Source: Trifolium pratense
Lineage: Eukaryota; Streptophyta; Magnoliopsida; Fabales; Fabaceae
NCBI RefSeq assembly: GCF_020283565.1
Contig: NC_060065.1
Coordinates: forward strand, 27,578,409-27,642,408
Length of the DNA: 64,000 nt
Reading direction: 5' to 3'
Part shown: piece after piece, positions 22,882 through 34,217 of the stretch
Position numbering within the stretch: position 1 is the first letter of the stretch
Layout of the letters: each line of letters starts with the position of its first letter
Made by a program: the position numbers and the translations under genes
Notes under the pieces: generated by a model
Told to the model about the DNA's origin: nothing
Database searches by the model: none
The model's input: the letters and a program-made list of their open reading frames with translations, nothing else

Positions 22882-23887
22882 TGAAATTCTGGTATCACTA
22901 GAATGATGTTGCCTAAGATGTCCCAACAACTACTTTATGATTAACGTTGTTTCTATTGTTGGCACATCTTATATAACACATAAAAACTGACAGAAAATAA
23001 ATAAATGACACAAGTAATTGTTAACCCAGTTTAGCCAACTGCCTACTCTGGGGGATACCAATCCAGGAAGGAAATCCACTAATAGCTCTAGTTACTAAGA
23101 CCTCCAGCAAACCCTAGGATTTACGCCTTAAACTAAGACCTCCAGCAAACCCCTGGTTTATGCCTTATAACCTCGACACTACTCATGCAACTTCTGCCTA
23201 GGAACTCCTAGACATGAGATTCCATCTCACTTCCACTCACACAACACAACCTGTGTTGATTATACAATGTTGGGAAAGATGTGGCAACAACTTACCAAGA
23301 CAACACTTCACTTTTGCTTAAAAGCTTCAAGTGAATCACACACGGTAAACTCCGTACTTCAAAGCTTAGGAGTAACCTTAAAATAATAAACTTACTTCTT
23401 AACTCGTGTTATAGAATCCACAAGCAAGAATTACAATCAAACAATAAAAGACTCAACAAAGACTCAATATGTGTAACTAATATTTTTCAATGAGATACTT
23501 AGTCTTGAGCTTGGTCTTCGTATATATAGCATAATGGCATGCTCCTCTTGCTTCAGAATCAATAGGACGCTCCTTGAGAATCATAAAAGGTGATCTGATA
23601 CTTTTTCAATCTTCATTAAGGATATATCAAGACTTTCCAAAAGTGTTTAAGGGACTTTATAAGATAGGATAAGTCATCCAGCTATTCCATTAATTTTGTC
23701 TTATCCTTAAAGCTCCTGATCAGATCAAATCTTCAATAAGCGTGTTTATCAGTGGATTTCCATATATAGCAGATGCTCTCATAAATGCGCGAAATTTCCT
23801 TGATACAGTATGATGTTGTAACATGTTTTCCAACATCTTGTTAGTATATTTGTTTTAGCAAAATTAAGCCAATTCAAATATCCAACA
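22882..23887 (-). repeat. 5' LTR of SIRE-A
   Basis: 1006 bp, the same ends and length as the 3' LTR, with about nine single-base differences seen by eye. Confidence 0.93.
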
Positions 23888-23892
23888 ATCTT

Positions 23893-25443
23893 GCATGTTT
23901 GAAATTGTCGATGAAATTGGGTATTTGGATGTCAATAAACTCAGGTTACTGAAATAATTTCATCTCTCTTCCATTTTCTTTATTCGCTGAATCACTCCTT
24001 CTTTATATTTTATTTTGAAATTTTTTATTTTGGGTTATCAAACTGATTCCAGGATCTCTATAGAGAAGGCAATTCTATCATGGGCTCTGAAGGTTCACAA
24101 ATTCGGGTTTGGTTTGGTAAGTTTTCTGAACTTTGAATTTTTCACTTTTCCCCTTCTGAGTTAGGTTTGATTTTAGTTTTTTGTGAATATTCTTGACAAC
24201 ATGAAATTTTTTGGTTTTTACCTCTTTTTAGTTCCTGTTTTTTGTGTTTATTTTTTTTATATATATATATTGATTTTGGAAAAGAGGTTTTTGAAAAGAT
24301 TGTTTATGACAGGGATGACAAAGATTGTTACCATTATTGAATTCTCTTTGATGAAAGTAATATTCTTGAGAATTAGCTTTGAAAATGTTTTCACAGATTA
24401 AAAGAACACATAGATTTCAATTCAAAAAGATTGGCTTTTCTGACTTTTTTCTATATTCATTTTCATCCATTTTTAAAACTTAAATTGTTCATTATTGGGG
24501 TTTATTGTTCATTATGATGATTTTGTTGTTTCTTTAAATGCATAGATTTTGTTGTTTTCGAAAGTTGGATCTTTTACTGCTCGAAAAAGTCAGACAAACA
24601 GTGTAAGAGCTTAACTGTTTTGCTAATATAATTATTTTCATGTTTCTTCATCAAATTGTAGTTTCAAATTATATCATTTATGAATTTTGCTTATTTATCT
24701 TTGTACTACAAATCTATTTTTGTATCAATATTGTTGTTAAGGAGGAATCCAATATACTAATGTATACTAGATGGAGAATTACTTGAATGAGATTAACTCT
24801 TGCATGCAGGGTTTGCTTCAATAGGAATAGAATGTGAGATAGAAGAAGAAGTGGTTTGTTACATTTACATTCATGCTTTCGTAGCCTTTTTGTATAATTC
24901 TTTAAACATTTTCTAATACGATGATGATTAGAGTGATATAAACAAATATGTTAGTTTTGCATCACCACACCAAACAACTTTTTTTATAGTTCTTTCAAAA
25001 CATGCCTTATTAGTGCAAAGATATGATAAATATTAGTTTATGTGTATTTAGTTGTATAGTTATTATCTAATTTTCGGTTATTTGAATAATAACCATTAGT
25101 TCTCTTCTCTTCTTAGGGGGCAAGGACACAATATCCTATTTTTTATTTGATGGTTATTAGATTAAAGTGATTTTTGTACCATTACCCAGCATATCATGTT
25201 TGGTCACTCATTATAAAGGTTTATTGACCCCTTTAATCTTTTTTTGAGGCATTAATCAATTTCATCTTATAACCTATAAATTCATTTATCTTTTGAAGTA
25301 TTCATGTTGAGTTTATATCAAGCCCTAAAGAATGAAGTATCATGGAATTTTTGGAAGCTGAAGATGTATGTTTCTTAATTATGAAATTTTTTAATTTTAA
25401 TGTTTATTATAAGTATTGATACTATGATGCATTGTTTGGACAG
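23893..25443 (+). other. AT-rich, intron-like region upstream of gene fragments
   Basis: Looks like introns and short exon remnants (for example around 24050-24117 and 24810-24850, bordered by GT/AG-like signals), but I cannot assign a protein. It may be the 5' part of the CAX fragment that follows, or of a carrier transposon. Confidence 0.35.
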
Positions 25444-26169
25444 GCATGTGAAGGTGGGAACATGGAGGCAGAAGAAGAGGCTGTGATTGGATTCTGGAGT
25501 GCATTTGGTTGGTTGGATGAAATGACTGTTTTCATTGCTTTGTTGTCTGAATATGTGGTGGATACAATTGAGGTAATTCTACAAAAATGTTTAGATATAT
25601 TTGGAATTCTTTTTTATAAACAGCTTAGTTAATCACTTATTGAATAAGTGTTTATCATATATATAAGCAGTTACATATAACCTATGACTATATGAGCCTA
25701 TTTGGATTTGATTATTTGAGTTTAATTACCGGTATAAGCCCTTGTAAGACTGTTTGAGAGAGCTTATAGAAATAACTTATGATATGTTTATAAGTTGTTT
25801 TCAGCTTAATTCCATAAGCTCTCAATGATGGCTTATTACAAAGCTTATACCTTATATGAAAATAGTTTGACTTTATTTTATCTTTTGTTATAGAAATAGT
25901 TTATTTATAAACACTTATATGTTAATTAAGTTGTTTATCTAAACAAGTTCATTGGTCGATATAAGTTAGGAAATAAGCTTTTTTCAAACACACAAAACAG
26001 TGAAGTTTTTTTTTTTAATTGTAGCTGATTGCACAAATTTCATTCTTAACAGAATGCATCAGATTCATGGGGTTTGTCTGTCAGCTTCCTCAGCATAATC
26101 TTGCTACCAATAGTTGGCAATGCAGCTGAACATGCAGGAGCAATCATTTTTGCTTTCAAGAACATGCTG
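25444..26169 (+). pseudogene. vacuolar cation/H+ exchanger (CAX) fragment
   Basis: Two exons with proper splice borders. The first, 25444-25572, encodes [19 protein letters not shown] then [12 protein letters not shown]. The second, 26053-26169, encodes [16 protein letters not shown] then [19 protein letters not shown]. These are consecutive parts of the CAX family; [10 protein letters not shown] is its signature c-repeat used for cation transport across the tonoplast. The usual VG before MT is replaced by DE. The following exon of the family (DISLGVALGS) is absent; the sequence instead runs into a multicopper oxidase fragment. A two-exon fragment cannot make a working antiporter. Confidence 0.85.
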
Positions 26170-26265
26170 GTAAGAATTTAGAGAGTGTTACCAATTCCAT
26201 TCTTAATCCTTTCATCTAAGTCTAACATATAAATTCATGTTGAAGTCAAGGTTTCTGATTTTATT

Positions 26266-26850
26266 TTGTGTGCAATTTTCAATTGTTTCAGATCAGAAGA
26301 GAGTGTTTTATTGCTGTCAAAGTTTTTGAGCTGCTTATTTCTCAAGGATACAAAAAATGTTTGTGGTAGGCCTGGTATTCAAATGCGGATGAACTCGTGG
26401 CAAGACGGAGTTCTTGGTACTAATTGTCTGATTCCTCCTAAATGGAATTGGACATATCAGTTTCAAGTCAAGGATCAAAGTGGGAGTTTCTTTTACTCCC
26501 CTTCTACTAATTTCCGAAGAGCTTCTGGTGGATTTGGTCCATATGATGAAAATTTCATTATGATTGGTGATTGGTATAAACAGAACCATGTGGTTAGTTA
26601 TCATTCTTCGTTAATTCTTTCTTTTGTAAATATCGGTGATTCGAAATTTTATAAGTTGTGATTGATTTTTGAGTACTTTTGTGCATGTTTCTTTGATAAA
26701 TATAGGATTTAAGATCAAAACTTAATGCTGGAAAACTCTCGGAATTCCAGATGGTATTCTTATCAACGGGAAGGGACCTTATCAATACATTAATACTCTT
26801 GTACCTAATGGCATGGATCATGAAAAAATTGATGTTGATCCTGGTATTTT
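26266..26850 (+). pseudogene. SKU5-like multicopper oxidase fragment
   Basis: 26375-26593 encodes RMNSWQDGVLGTNCLIPPKW, then NWTYQFQVKDQSGSFFYSPS and FRRASGGFGP, typical of the first two cupredoxin regions of SKU5/SKS (L-ascorbate-oxidase-like, cell-wall or GPI-anchored) proteins. Between GGFGP and FIMIGDWYKQNH a stretch normally present in the family is missing. A further exon at about 26742-26846 reads IPDGILINGKGPYQYINTL. No copper-ligand clusters of the C-terminal domain are present. Same orientation as the CAX piece, less than 300 bp away, so it is part of a composite of captured pieces rather than a gene. Confidence 0.8.
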
Positions 26851-27274
26851 TGTCGGCATTGCCTTTTATTGTACACTTTGGTGTTAGTCATCTTCACCAT
26901 TTTTCTTTTCGAGCCATATAATAATGCTAATTAGTTTTATTGGCTAGAATTAAAACATGTTTAGAATGATGAAAACAAATCACTTATTTCTTTCACACAT
27001 TCATCCGTCACTAAAAATGTAAGTTGCTGCATAATAAATTTATTGTAAAATGGTAGCTTTTGACAGATGGTAGAAAATGTCTTGCCTTGGTTTACTACTG
27101 TTTGGTCTATTTTCATTATACTCTATGTTAAATTCTTTTTATCTTGTGTATCTTATTTCAAATTCCTGTATTTTTGTAATTGGTAAGAACCGATTCTTAA
27201 GAATGGTTTGATATTATGACATGCTTTGATTATGAAATTAGATGTGATTGTGATTTTCCTTTACTTTAAATCAG

Positions 27275-27532
27275 GGACAGACGTGAGCTGGAATTGGATT
27301 TCAAGAGATTCTGGGATGAGTTTTGGTCATCCAGCTCTGAGAAGGTTCTTATCATTGTTTGGTTTTTTTTATGATCTAATGCATGTTTGTCCTGCAATGT
27401 TTAAGAGGATTAGGAGTTGCTAATGCTCAATCTCCTTTTGTTACAGGAAAAAGAAGCGGCCTTGAATTGGAGTATAGATGCTTTTTGTAGATTAGTAAAG
27501 CAGCAGGCTAATGTAGCTCAATTAGTTACTGT
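27275..27532 (+). pseudogene. BEACH-domain protein N-terminal fragment (SPIRRIG-like)
   Basis: Two exons with GT/AG borders, 27275-27344 and 27447-27532, give RRELELDFKRFWDEFWSSSS and EKEAALNWSIDAFCRLVKQQ followed by ANVAQLVT. From memory this matches the N-terminal region of plant BEACH proteins of the SPIRRIG/LvsA type, which act in membrane and mRNP traffic. Only about 50 residues of a protein normally several thousand long are present, so it is a captured fragment. Family assignment is by recall and less certain than for the neighbours. Confidence 0.55.
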
Positions 27533-28164
27533 GTAAGGAAACAATTTCTCCTTAGCTTGATTGCTTTGGAGATGAAAATACAGCTCATGAAAATAGAATG
27601 CCGATCATGAAAACGCAATGACAATTTCACTACAATATTTCCTCCCCAAATTTTAACTCTTTATCTGTTTTTTTTTTTCTTTCTTTTTTTTCATGAGAAT
27701 GATTTGGTTCTAACTTGGGGATTTTATGCAATCTGTTCAATTAAATCTATGTTTGCTGTTTTGTTTTAGGTTTGTGCAGAAGTTGGTCAATCCAGTATAA
27801 AAACAGAACTTTCCGAATATCACTTCAAAACTGAGGTAAAGTTTTAGGAGTTGATTTTAACATTTTCTTTGATCATCTTAGGAGTTGACATGTGATGCCA
27901 CTTCATAAACCATTTAATGATTTGTTTGTGATTTCGAGTTACTCTTTTCTTCTTCATCTTGATACATCCGTTTTAAAAATAAAAATAAAAATAAAAAATG
28001 ATTTTGATCTTTTTCTTTGTTATTTGTGATGTAGGTTATAAGCTTAATTTTTTGCCATATATAGAAGGTGATTGATTTATAGTCACCATTTAATATGCAT
28101 TTTCTGAAATGTAGTATATGGTTTGATGCTTTTATTTTGAACTTCATATACTAAACACACTTAT

Positions 28165-29130
28165 TTTAGGGTGACAAAATTCAAGCTACGAAACTTTAAG
28201 GTACACAGAATCAACCTTCTCTCTTTATTCTTTTGGGTATTGGAAAAACTAAGGTAAGAGAAATCTACCCTAGAAGATTTGAAATTTCTAGATTATTTGA
28301 TGATTTATAGAACCACGCTTCATCCTTACAAGCTTAATTTCCAAATTAAGACAAAAGTACAGGCTTCTGTTTGTCCAGATATATCTTTGTATGGATCGTC
28401 TCTCACCAATTTGGCTGAAGTTTCTGCACACCTGCATAATTACGAATTTTTTAGTTGGTTAGTTTTTAAAACAAAGTTCTCCATATTTGGAATGATTTTT
28501 TATTGAATTGATATTTATTTCGGATTATGCTGTGGTTTGTAACAGTTGTGATTGGTGTTATGACTGCAATCTCTGCTGAAAGAGAGTATATTAGGGATGG
28601 TAAGGTAACAAAAATGGTTGTGATAGAGCTTACCGATTCAAGGTATAATGGTGATAAATTCGAAATTACAGTTTTCTGTTATAGATTTCATTCATTCATT
28701 GTTATAGATTTCATTCATTGTTTATGAGATGTGATGTTTGTGAATTGTTATTTTACTAGTGGGAAGTGCGAATGTGCTCTATGTGGTGACTATGTAGATG
28801 ATTTAAGTAAGAAAGTTGGCAAAACTGCTTCAGGCATTCCTGTTGTTGTCATACAATTCGCTAAAGTCAAGATTTTCAGAGGTGCTGTGATTTTTGTAAA
28901 GCTTTTTATCTTTGATATTGTGGTAGATGCATTTGCTAATGTGCGCACTTTTGATTTGGTGGTTAATGTTTAATTCCAATTGTTGTTTTAATAGGATTGC
29001 TCTTTATGGTATGGACCTTGATGCTCCATTTTCTTTGATTGGTCGGAATGCAAATAATCTAAGGTTCGGAACGTACCACAATCAATTCTTGAAGTTTACT
29101 TCATCGGGTACTTCTGGTCGGAAGTTAATT
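28165..29130 (+). pseudogene. RPA1-like OB-fold protein fragment
   Basis: Exon pieces in order: GDKIQATKL at about 28170; a block at 28325-28440 with LNFQIKTKVQASVCPDISLY and LAEVSAH; 28545-28640 with VIGVMTAISAEREYIRDGK and MVVIELTD; 28761-28885 with GKCECALCGDYVDDLSKKVG and VVVIQFAKVKIFRG; and 28993-29070 with RIALYGMDLDAPFSLIG. This is the order of the tandem OB folds in replication protein A 70-kDa-like proteins, which bind single-stranded DNA. Introns are retained and the frame is broken between pieces, so it is a pseudogene. RPA-like genes are also carried by plant Helitrons, relevant to how this block arose. Confidence 0.8.
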
Positions 29131-29232
29131 ATACTCTAGTGGTCAGAAAAGTCTAATGTATTTAAAGCCTTGAACCTTATATGCAAGAGTCGGGGTTCAA
29201 ATCCCGGACACTCCACTTTTTTTTTTTGAATT
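29128..29232 (+). mobile_element. tRNA-derived SINE-like sequence
   Basis: An A-box-like CTCTAGTGGTCAGAA is followed about 50 bp later by a B-box-like GGGGTTCAAATCCC, then CCACT and a run of T. The promoter spacing is that of a tRNA-derived SINE or tRNA pseudogene; the tRNA arms do not fold as a full tRNA. It overlaps the candidate Helitron terminus, so one of the two readings may be wrong. Confidence 0.45.
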
Positions 29233-29239
29233 CACCTAA

Positions 29240-30267
29240 AAAAGGTGGAATTTCAAACCACGAAGTTACCTGACAAAAAACAAATCCTTGAAGCTTGTTA
29301 ATGGTATTGGTGTACCTTCTCAATTACATTAAGACAAACAGAAAGAAGTTAAAGAATCTGTACGATACTAGAAGACATGTTTCCGAAGTACATCGAGACT
29401 TGTTGTCTTCTGATGTCAAGGATAATTTGTGCTTTCACAATTCAAATAAAGATGCTCCAAAAAAAAACTATCGTGAGAATCCAAATATAGCTAGATTCCA
29501 CACACTTGTACCAATAATGTAGCTCATGGATCAGTTTACTCATTTTCATTTTCATCTTTAAAACATCATAAACAAATGTTCAGCTGTAAAAGATGGCTTC
29601 ATGGAAGGTGCAACGAGTTCAAGATGAAATTTGTGCATTAAACATTACTTTGAACACTCAAATTGTGTCTTTCAAGCTCTTCTAGGACTAAAACAAAACA
29701 TATTTAAATTTGGTATGCTATCTCAAACGGTGCCACTATGTAATACTCACAAGAAATTTAAATTATGAATCAAATTTAATGAAAATGTGCAAGATTGAAG
29801 AACTAAGTTCTACATTCTTTCTTCATACTTGGTCATTAGTTCCTTCCAATCAATGTATGTATAATATCTAGTTTTGCAATTGCACGTTGTAGTTAAAGCA
29901 TAATATTATTTTCTACATTATTAGGAAAATCCCATAGAAGTTAATCAACGCTTTCCATTCAAAACTCTCCCCTCTTTTAGGAGTTGGGGAATATGTTACA
30001 GACATCGTAATTGTGGTTAGGCAGTGTGTTCCATTGGTGGGTAACTGCAGTAAGAGGAGTATAGAGATGTGAGAGACTCACACTTGGGGAGGAGACTGTT
30101 GCAGTTTTTTAAGTGTGAGTGATTGGTATAACATCAACTACGAATGAGCTAAATGAAAGATATATAAGAGAGATGTAACCTATATACTCTATCGTAAGGT
30201 TTTTGGTGAAGATGTTGTATTCAGGTCTCATGGATGTCCAGATCTTTAGCCTGTTGTTGCTCCCAGT
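29240..30267. other. no confirmed gene
   Basis: AT-rich DNA. An open frame at 29295-29522 and a GA-rich patch at 30000-30110 show no recognised domain. Confidence 0.5.
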
Positions 30268-30272
30268 CAGAC

Positions 30273-30628
30273 TCTTAGAAATGAGTATTGGGCCTAACTC
30301 AACCCTACAAAACCGGCTTGTAAGGTGAGGATTGCCTCTAGTTTATAAACACTTAGTCAAGCCATCTCTCAACCGATGTGGGACTCTTAACACACCCCCT
30401 CACGCCCAGCACTATTGGGCTTGGTGCGTGGATATAAACGGTAGGTGGCCCGATAGCGGAAACCTGATAACAGGTGGCCCAACGGATCGTGGAGAGGCTC
30501 TGATACCATCTTAGAAATGAGTATTGGGCCTAACTCAACCCTACAAAACCGGCTTGTAAGGTGAGGATTGCCTCTAGTTTATAAACACTTAGTCAAGCCA
30601 TCTCTCAACCGATGTGGGACTCTTAACA
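30273..30628 (-). mobile_element. TRIM (miniature LTR retrotransposon)
   Basis: Only 356 bp, with two 120-bp LTRs (30273-30392 and 30509-30628) that read the same base for base as far as I can see, and the target duplication CAGAC at 30268-30272 and 30629-30633. On the minus strand the LTR starts TGTTAAGAGTCCCACATCGG, a hallmark of plant TRIMs. The primer site TGGTATCAGAGC (30497-30508) follows the 5' LTR and a G-rich polypurine tract (about 30393-30403) precedes the 3' LTR. No coding DNA; mobilised in trans. Confidence 0.95.
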
Positions 30629-30633
30629 CAGAC

Positions 30634-31437
30634 TTCCCAACAATAATCCCATCTTCTTCCATTGCCTCATTATAAGCCAAGCCTCTGGGCTCTAGCTACT
30701 GTCCTTTTTCATCCATCTAACAACCCTACAGTTTTAATTGCCATTTTTCATCTATCAAATCTAACTTTGTTTTTTTTTTTTAAATGACAAATGTTAGTAA
30801 TGTTGTTACAAATGTTAATGAGGGGACTTGAATACAAAATCCCTTATCACTCTAACCCTTATATTCCTCCACCAAACCACATTATCATTTCGCTTGAAAT
30901 TCTTTGTATTACGTCTATTGGCTTCCGTTTATTCTTTTCGCCTATAAGTATATAAATTCAAACTAACGGTGTAAAATTCAATAAGGTAATTTCATTTGTG
31001 CTCCAAGGAAATTTGCGAATCACTAGAGACTAAAACATATTTTGACTTTTGAACCAACATATATAGTGGAAACATTTGATGCAAGTGCCAAGAAAGAACG
31101 AATATGATGCCAGCAAGAAAGAAATTGAAACATCTTCCTAGATAAATCATAAACTTAAAATAAATTATCCACTTGAAGTCTAAAATATATGCATATCTTA
31201 TTAATAATATTTAGCCTCCTAAAAGGCCAAAAGTAACATTGTACACAAGACACGACTTTGACAAAGTTATGCAAGATTACGATATATCAAACCATTATAT
31301 TTAAGGAAACAATCTGTTGTCACCCCCATCTAAGAATATGTCAAATTTATGGATACAGAGCTCTGAAGTGTTGCAACAAAGGAGCTAAATTTGTTACATG
31401 TACTAAAGCAGCTCATTAATAGACAATTGTACGGGCA
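30634..31437. other. no gene seen
   Basis: AT-rich intergenic sequence without ORFs of note. TCTAT at 31438-31442 is the target duplication of the next element. Confidence 0.6.
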
Positions 31438-31442
31438 TCTAT

Positions 31443-31942
31443 TGTTGGATATTTTCGAAAATATATTTGAAAGGTTGCAATGGTTAATTTGAAATTCAAA
31501 TTTACATTTTTGAAATCCTTTCAAAGGTTGTGTCCCTTCATCATTTGACATAAGTTTCTCTATAAATAGAGACACTTAGGAGGCAGAAAACACATAACAG
31601 AAATTATGTTTCCATGAGTCAGGATTCTGTCTAAAGAATATTTCTAAATATTTCTTCATTTCTCTAGTGTACGAGAGGAATTGTAAGGAACTTTATTCTG
31701 TAAAATATCATTGATTGATATGCTTGATATGGGTATGCAATCCATGTCAAGGTTTCCAAAGTATCCTGAAGGGGATTCGCCGGTTAACCCTTTTGCATCC
31801 AGTTTATGGTGGGGGCGAATCGAACCTAAAGTTTAGTGTGATACACACGCTTTGGAATTTATGTGCACCATCATCATGTTCGTCTTCATCATCTTCTTGT
31901 TCGAGTATTTGCAGCAGTCCCCCAATACAAAATGTTCTAACA
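31443..31942 (+). repeat. 5' LTR of LARD-like element
   Basis: 500 bp, TGTTGGATATTTTCG ... GTTCTAACA, with the TATA box at about 31558-31571. Confidence 0.93.
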
Positions 31943-31944
31943 AT

Positions 31945-31958
31945 CTTTAGGTTCGATT
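31945..31958 (+). promoter_or_regulatory. unusual primer-site region complementary to its own LTR
   Basis: CTTTAGGTTCGATT begins two bases after the 5' LTR, where a tRNA primer site should be. It is the exact 14-base complement of AATCGAACCTAAAG inside the same LTR (31818-31831; also in the 3' LTR). No TGG start as in tRNA primer sites. It could support self-priming or a leader stem; this is inference. Confidence 0.5.
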
Positions 31959-34217
31959 TATGATTTGTTTGTGATTAATTGATGACTGCAAATTTGAAGA
32001 GGATGACTACCGCCTTTTCACAAAATTTGAAGAGATAAGTATCGATACCCTTCTTATTTCATATTTGATTGCAATTTAAATATGAAAGGTCAATTTCATG
32101 CATACACATACACAGATTCATGATGTTTAATTTTCATGTTTTGAAACCATGCCAGAGATTAAATCATATGTATGTTTGTATATGTTTAATAAGTTTTAAG
32201 ATATAGAAATTATGTTTATAATTTATGAAATGAAATTTGCTTTATGCATATGTATGTTGCAATCAATGGCATATTTGAAATTCGAAGTTTTTACGGGCAA
32301 AGGATATGTGTGTATATGGAAGTTTTGTTTAAGAAGAATAAATCATCATTTCATTCTTATGCATTGGATTATTGATTGATTTAAAATTGACATGATTTTT
32401 CTGTTATTAAATTATTTCCAACCGATAGGTTAATAAATGAATTATTGGCCGAAACGGTGTATCGATGAAGAATCACATTGGTTCATGAAGAATTGTGACT
32501 AAAACTACTCCATATTCAGTTTTGGTGTTGATTTTAACAAGTAATATTGAAGAAGAAATTAATACACATAGTAATGACTATGGTGAAAGGTACACATTTA
32601 AATTGTATGAATATATGCATGATTATGATATGCATGATTTAGAAATTATTTAAAGTATGTGAATTTTGACAAGTTTAAATAAGTTTGGTTTATAGATATG
32701 TTTTTATATTATAGACATGTTTTTATATGATCTTTTTTTAATATAAAAGTAGGGTATATGAATTGTCAAAATATGAAATGCATATGTTAGTGTTATTATT
32801 ATTATTATTATTTTGTGCAAGAAGTTATTCAATTTAAAAGTGATGATCTCATATTATATGTGTATGATATCTATGAAAGTTATTGTTTTTTTTTTTATAA
32901 GCTATGAAAGTTATTGTTAATTTCTTGCTTATCTTGCTTATAAGATTGATTGAGTATTTTGAAATTATTGCAAGTTGTTAATTGTTCATGGAGGAAATTA
33001 TGTTATAGAAAATGTTAATGATTTTGAATCATTATTTATCTTTCTATTATGATGATTATTTGAATTTTCATAGAACATATTTATACATGAAACTTGATTT
33101 TGACATTTAGAATTTATGATACATGTATTAGTTATTTGATAACTAATAATATGAAAAGGTTTCTTAAATGAAATTGAAATAAATTCTACAGAATATTTTA
33201 AGTTCATGTGGGGTATATGACATGGTGAAACCATCTTATGAAATAAATGTTGGTCATGACAAATCTTTATGATCATGTTTGTTGATGTTATACATGTTTA
33301 ATGTATTGAATGTAGGATACATTCAAGACGTGGAAGTTGAACTTCAAATTGAAATGATTATTAAATATTATGTTATAACAAGAGAATAATGACATAAGTT
33401 TGTGCATATGAGTATATGACACAATGATAATAGAATGACAAAAAGTCATGGTTTTGTGATAGCGGTTAAAACTATCAAGAATATAAAGGAATATTCAAAG
33501 TTTATAAAAAGCATAGCTATGTGGTTGATTGAATATTCAAAGGTTATAAAGTTGGAAAATATTGCAATTCTTTGACGAAAGGATTGACAAAGATATGATG
33601 TTTTCGGATAATGATGGTTAAGTCATTGAAGACATCATTAGGGATGTGATACAAGCCCATATCTAATTGATCACCAATGGTGGAAACTCAACTCACACTT
33701 GAATAACATCAAGTCTTGAGTTCAATGATGAAAGTACACTATTAAAGTGATTGAAGTACTTGACAATAATAAATACATCCCAAGAGATAAAAGTACTTGG
33801 ACCATAAAAGAAAAAGTGGTAGGATGAGGTTTTCCTCTTAATAGACATATAGCATATTTTTGCTTGAATTCATAATTATGGGTGCATTTATGATATAGTC
33901 TACCTATATGAGAATGAAGTGGGGCCGCTTCATAGAGTTCAAGGGCTTGACTCTTAAATTCTCATGAAAAGGATATGAGACACAAGGCCTTAACAAATGT
34001 GTCATTTTGATAATTCGATCAATGGTACCGAGATTTCATGTGAGTTATGAACACTTCTTCTAGTGGATAATTGGTTCAAAGCTTGTCTACCAATCTATTC
34101 GGGGATGAGTGGAAACTTAACTTACTAAGTAATGGTTCAAATCGTGAGATACCTTTATTGAAACCATGAGATTTCCGGAATAATGGATTTTGATATATTT
34201 TGAAAATGGTGGGGGAT

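Larger units (their letters stand above)
10359..23887 (-). mobile_element. SIRE/Maximus-type copia element (SIRE-A)
   Basis: A complete 13.5-kb element in minus orientation with 1006-bp LTRs (10359-11364 and 22882-23887), TG...CA ends and the 5-bp duplication ATCTT at 10354-10358 and 23888-23892. Order on the minus strand: LTR, primer site, gag-pol, in-frame leaky-type stop, env-like ORF, 3' non-coding region, polypurine tract, LTR. I counted about nine LTR differences by eye. The pol frame is interrupted by a nested 3.57-kb insertion and by one frameshift and two nonsense codons, so the element is dead although fairly young. Confidence 0.95.
25444..29139 (+). mobile_element. composite of captured gene fragments (possible Helitron)
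   Basis: Four unrelated gene fragments lie head-to-tail in one orientation with introns kept. This is typical of Helitron capture, less so of Pack-MULEs. A possible 3' end exists: a weak hairpin (ACTTC/GAAGT at 29110-29125) followed after 10 bases by CTAG and then T at 29136-29140. The 5' end is unresolved; a TC-rich CTATAT tract at about 9667 is a candidate only if the two retrotransposons in between are later arrivals. No RepHel coding DNA was seen. The ends are therefore provisional. Confidence 0.4.

Noticed and set aside
25444..26169. Intact CAX exchanger gene
   Set aside because: Only two internal exons are present before unrelated coding DNA begins.
29128..29232. Functional tRNA gene
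   Set aside because: Good B box but no complete cloverleaf, so called SINE-like or tRNA-derived.
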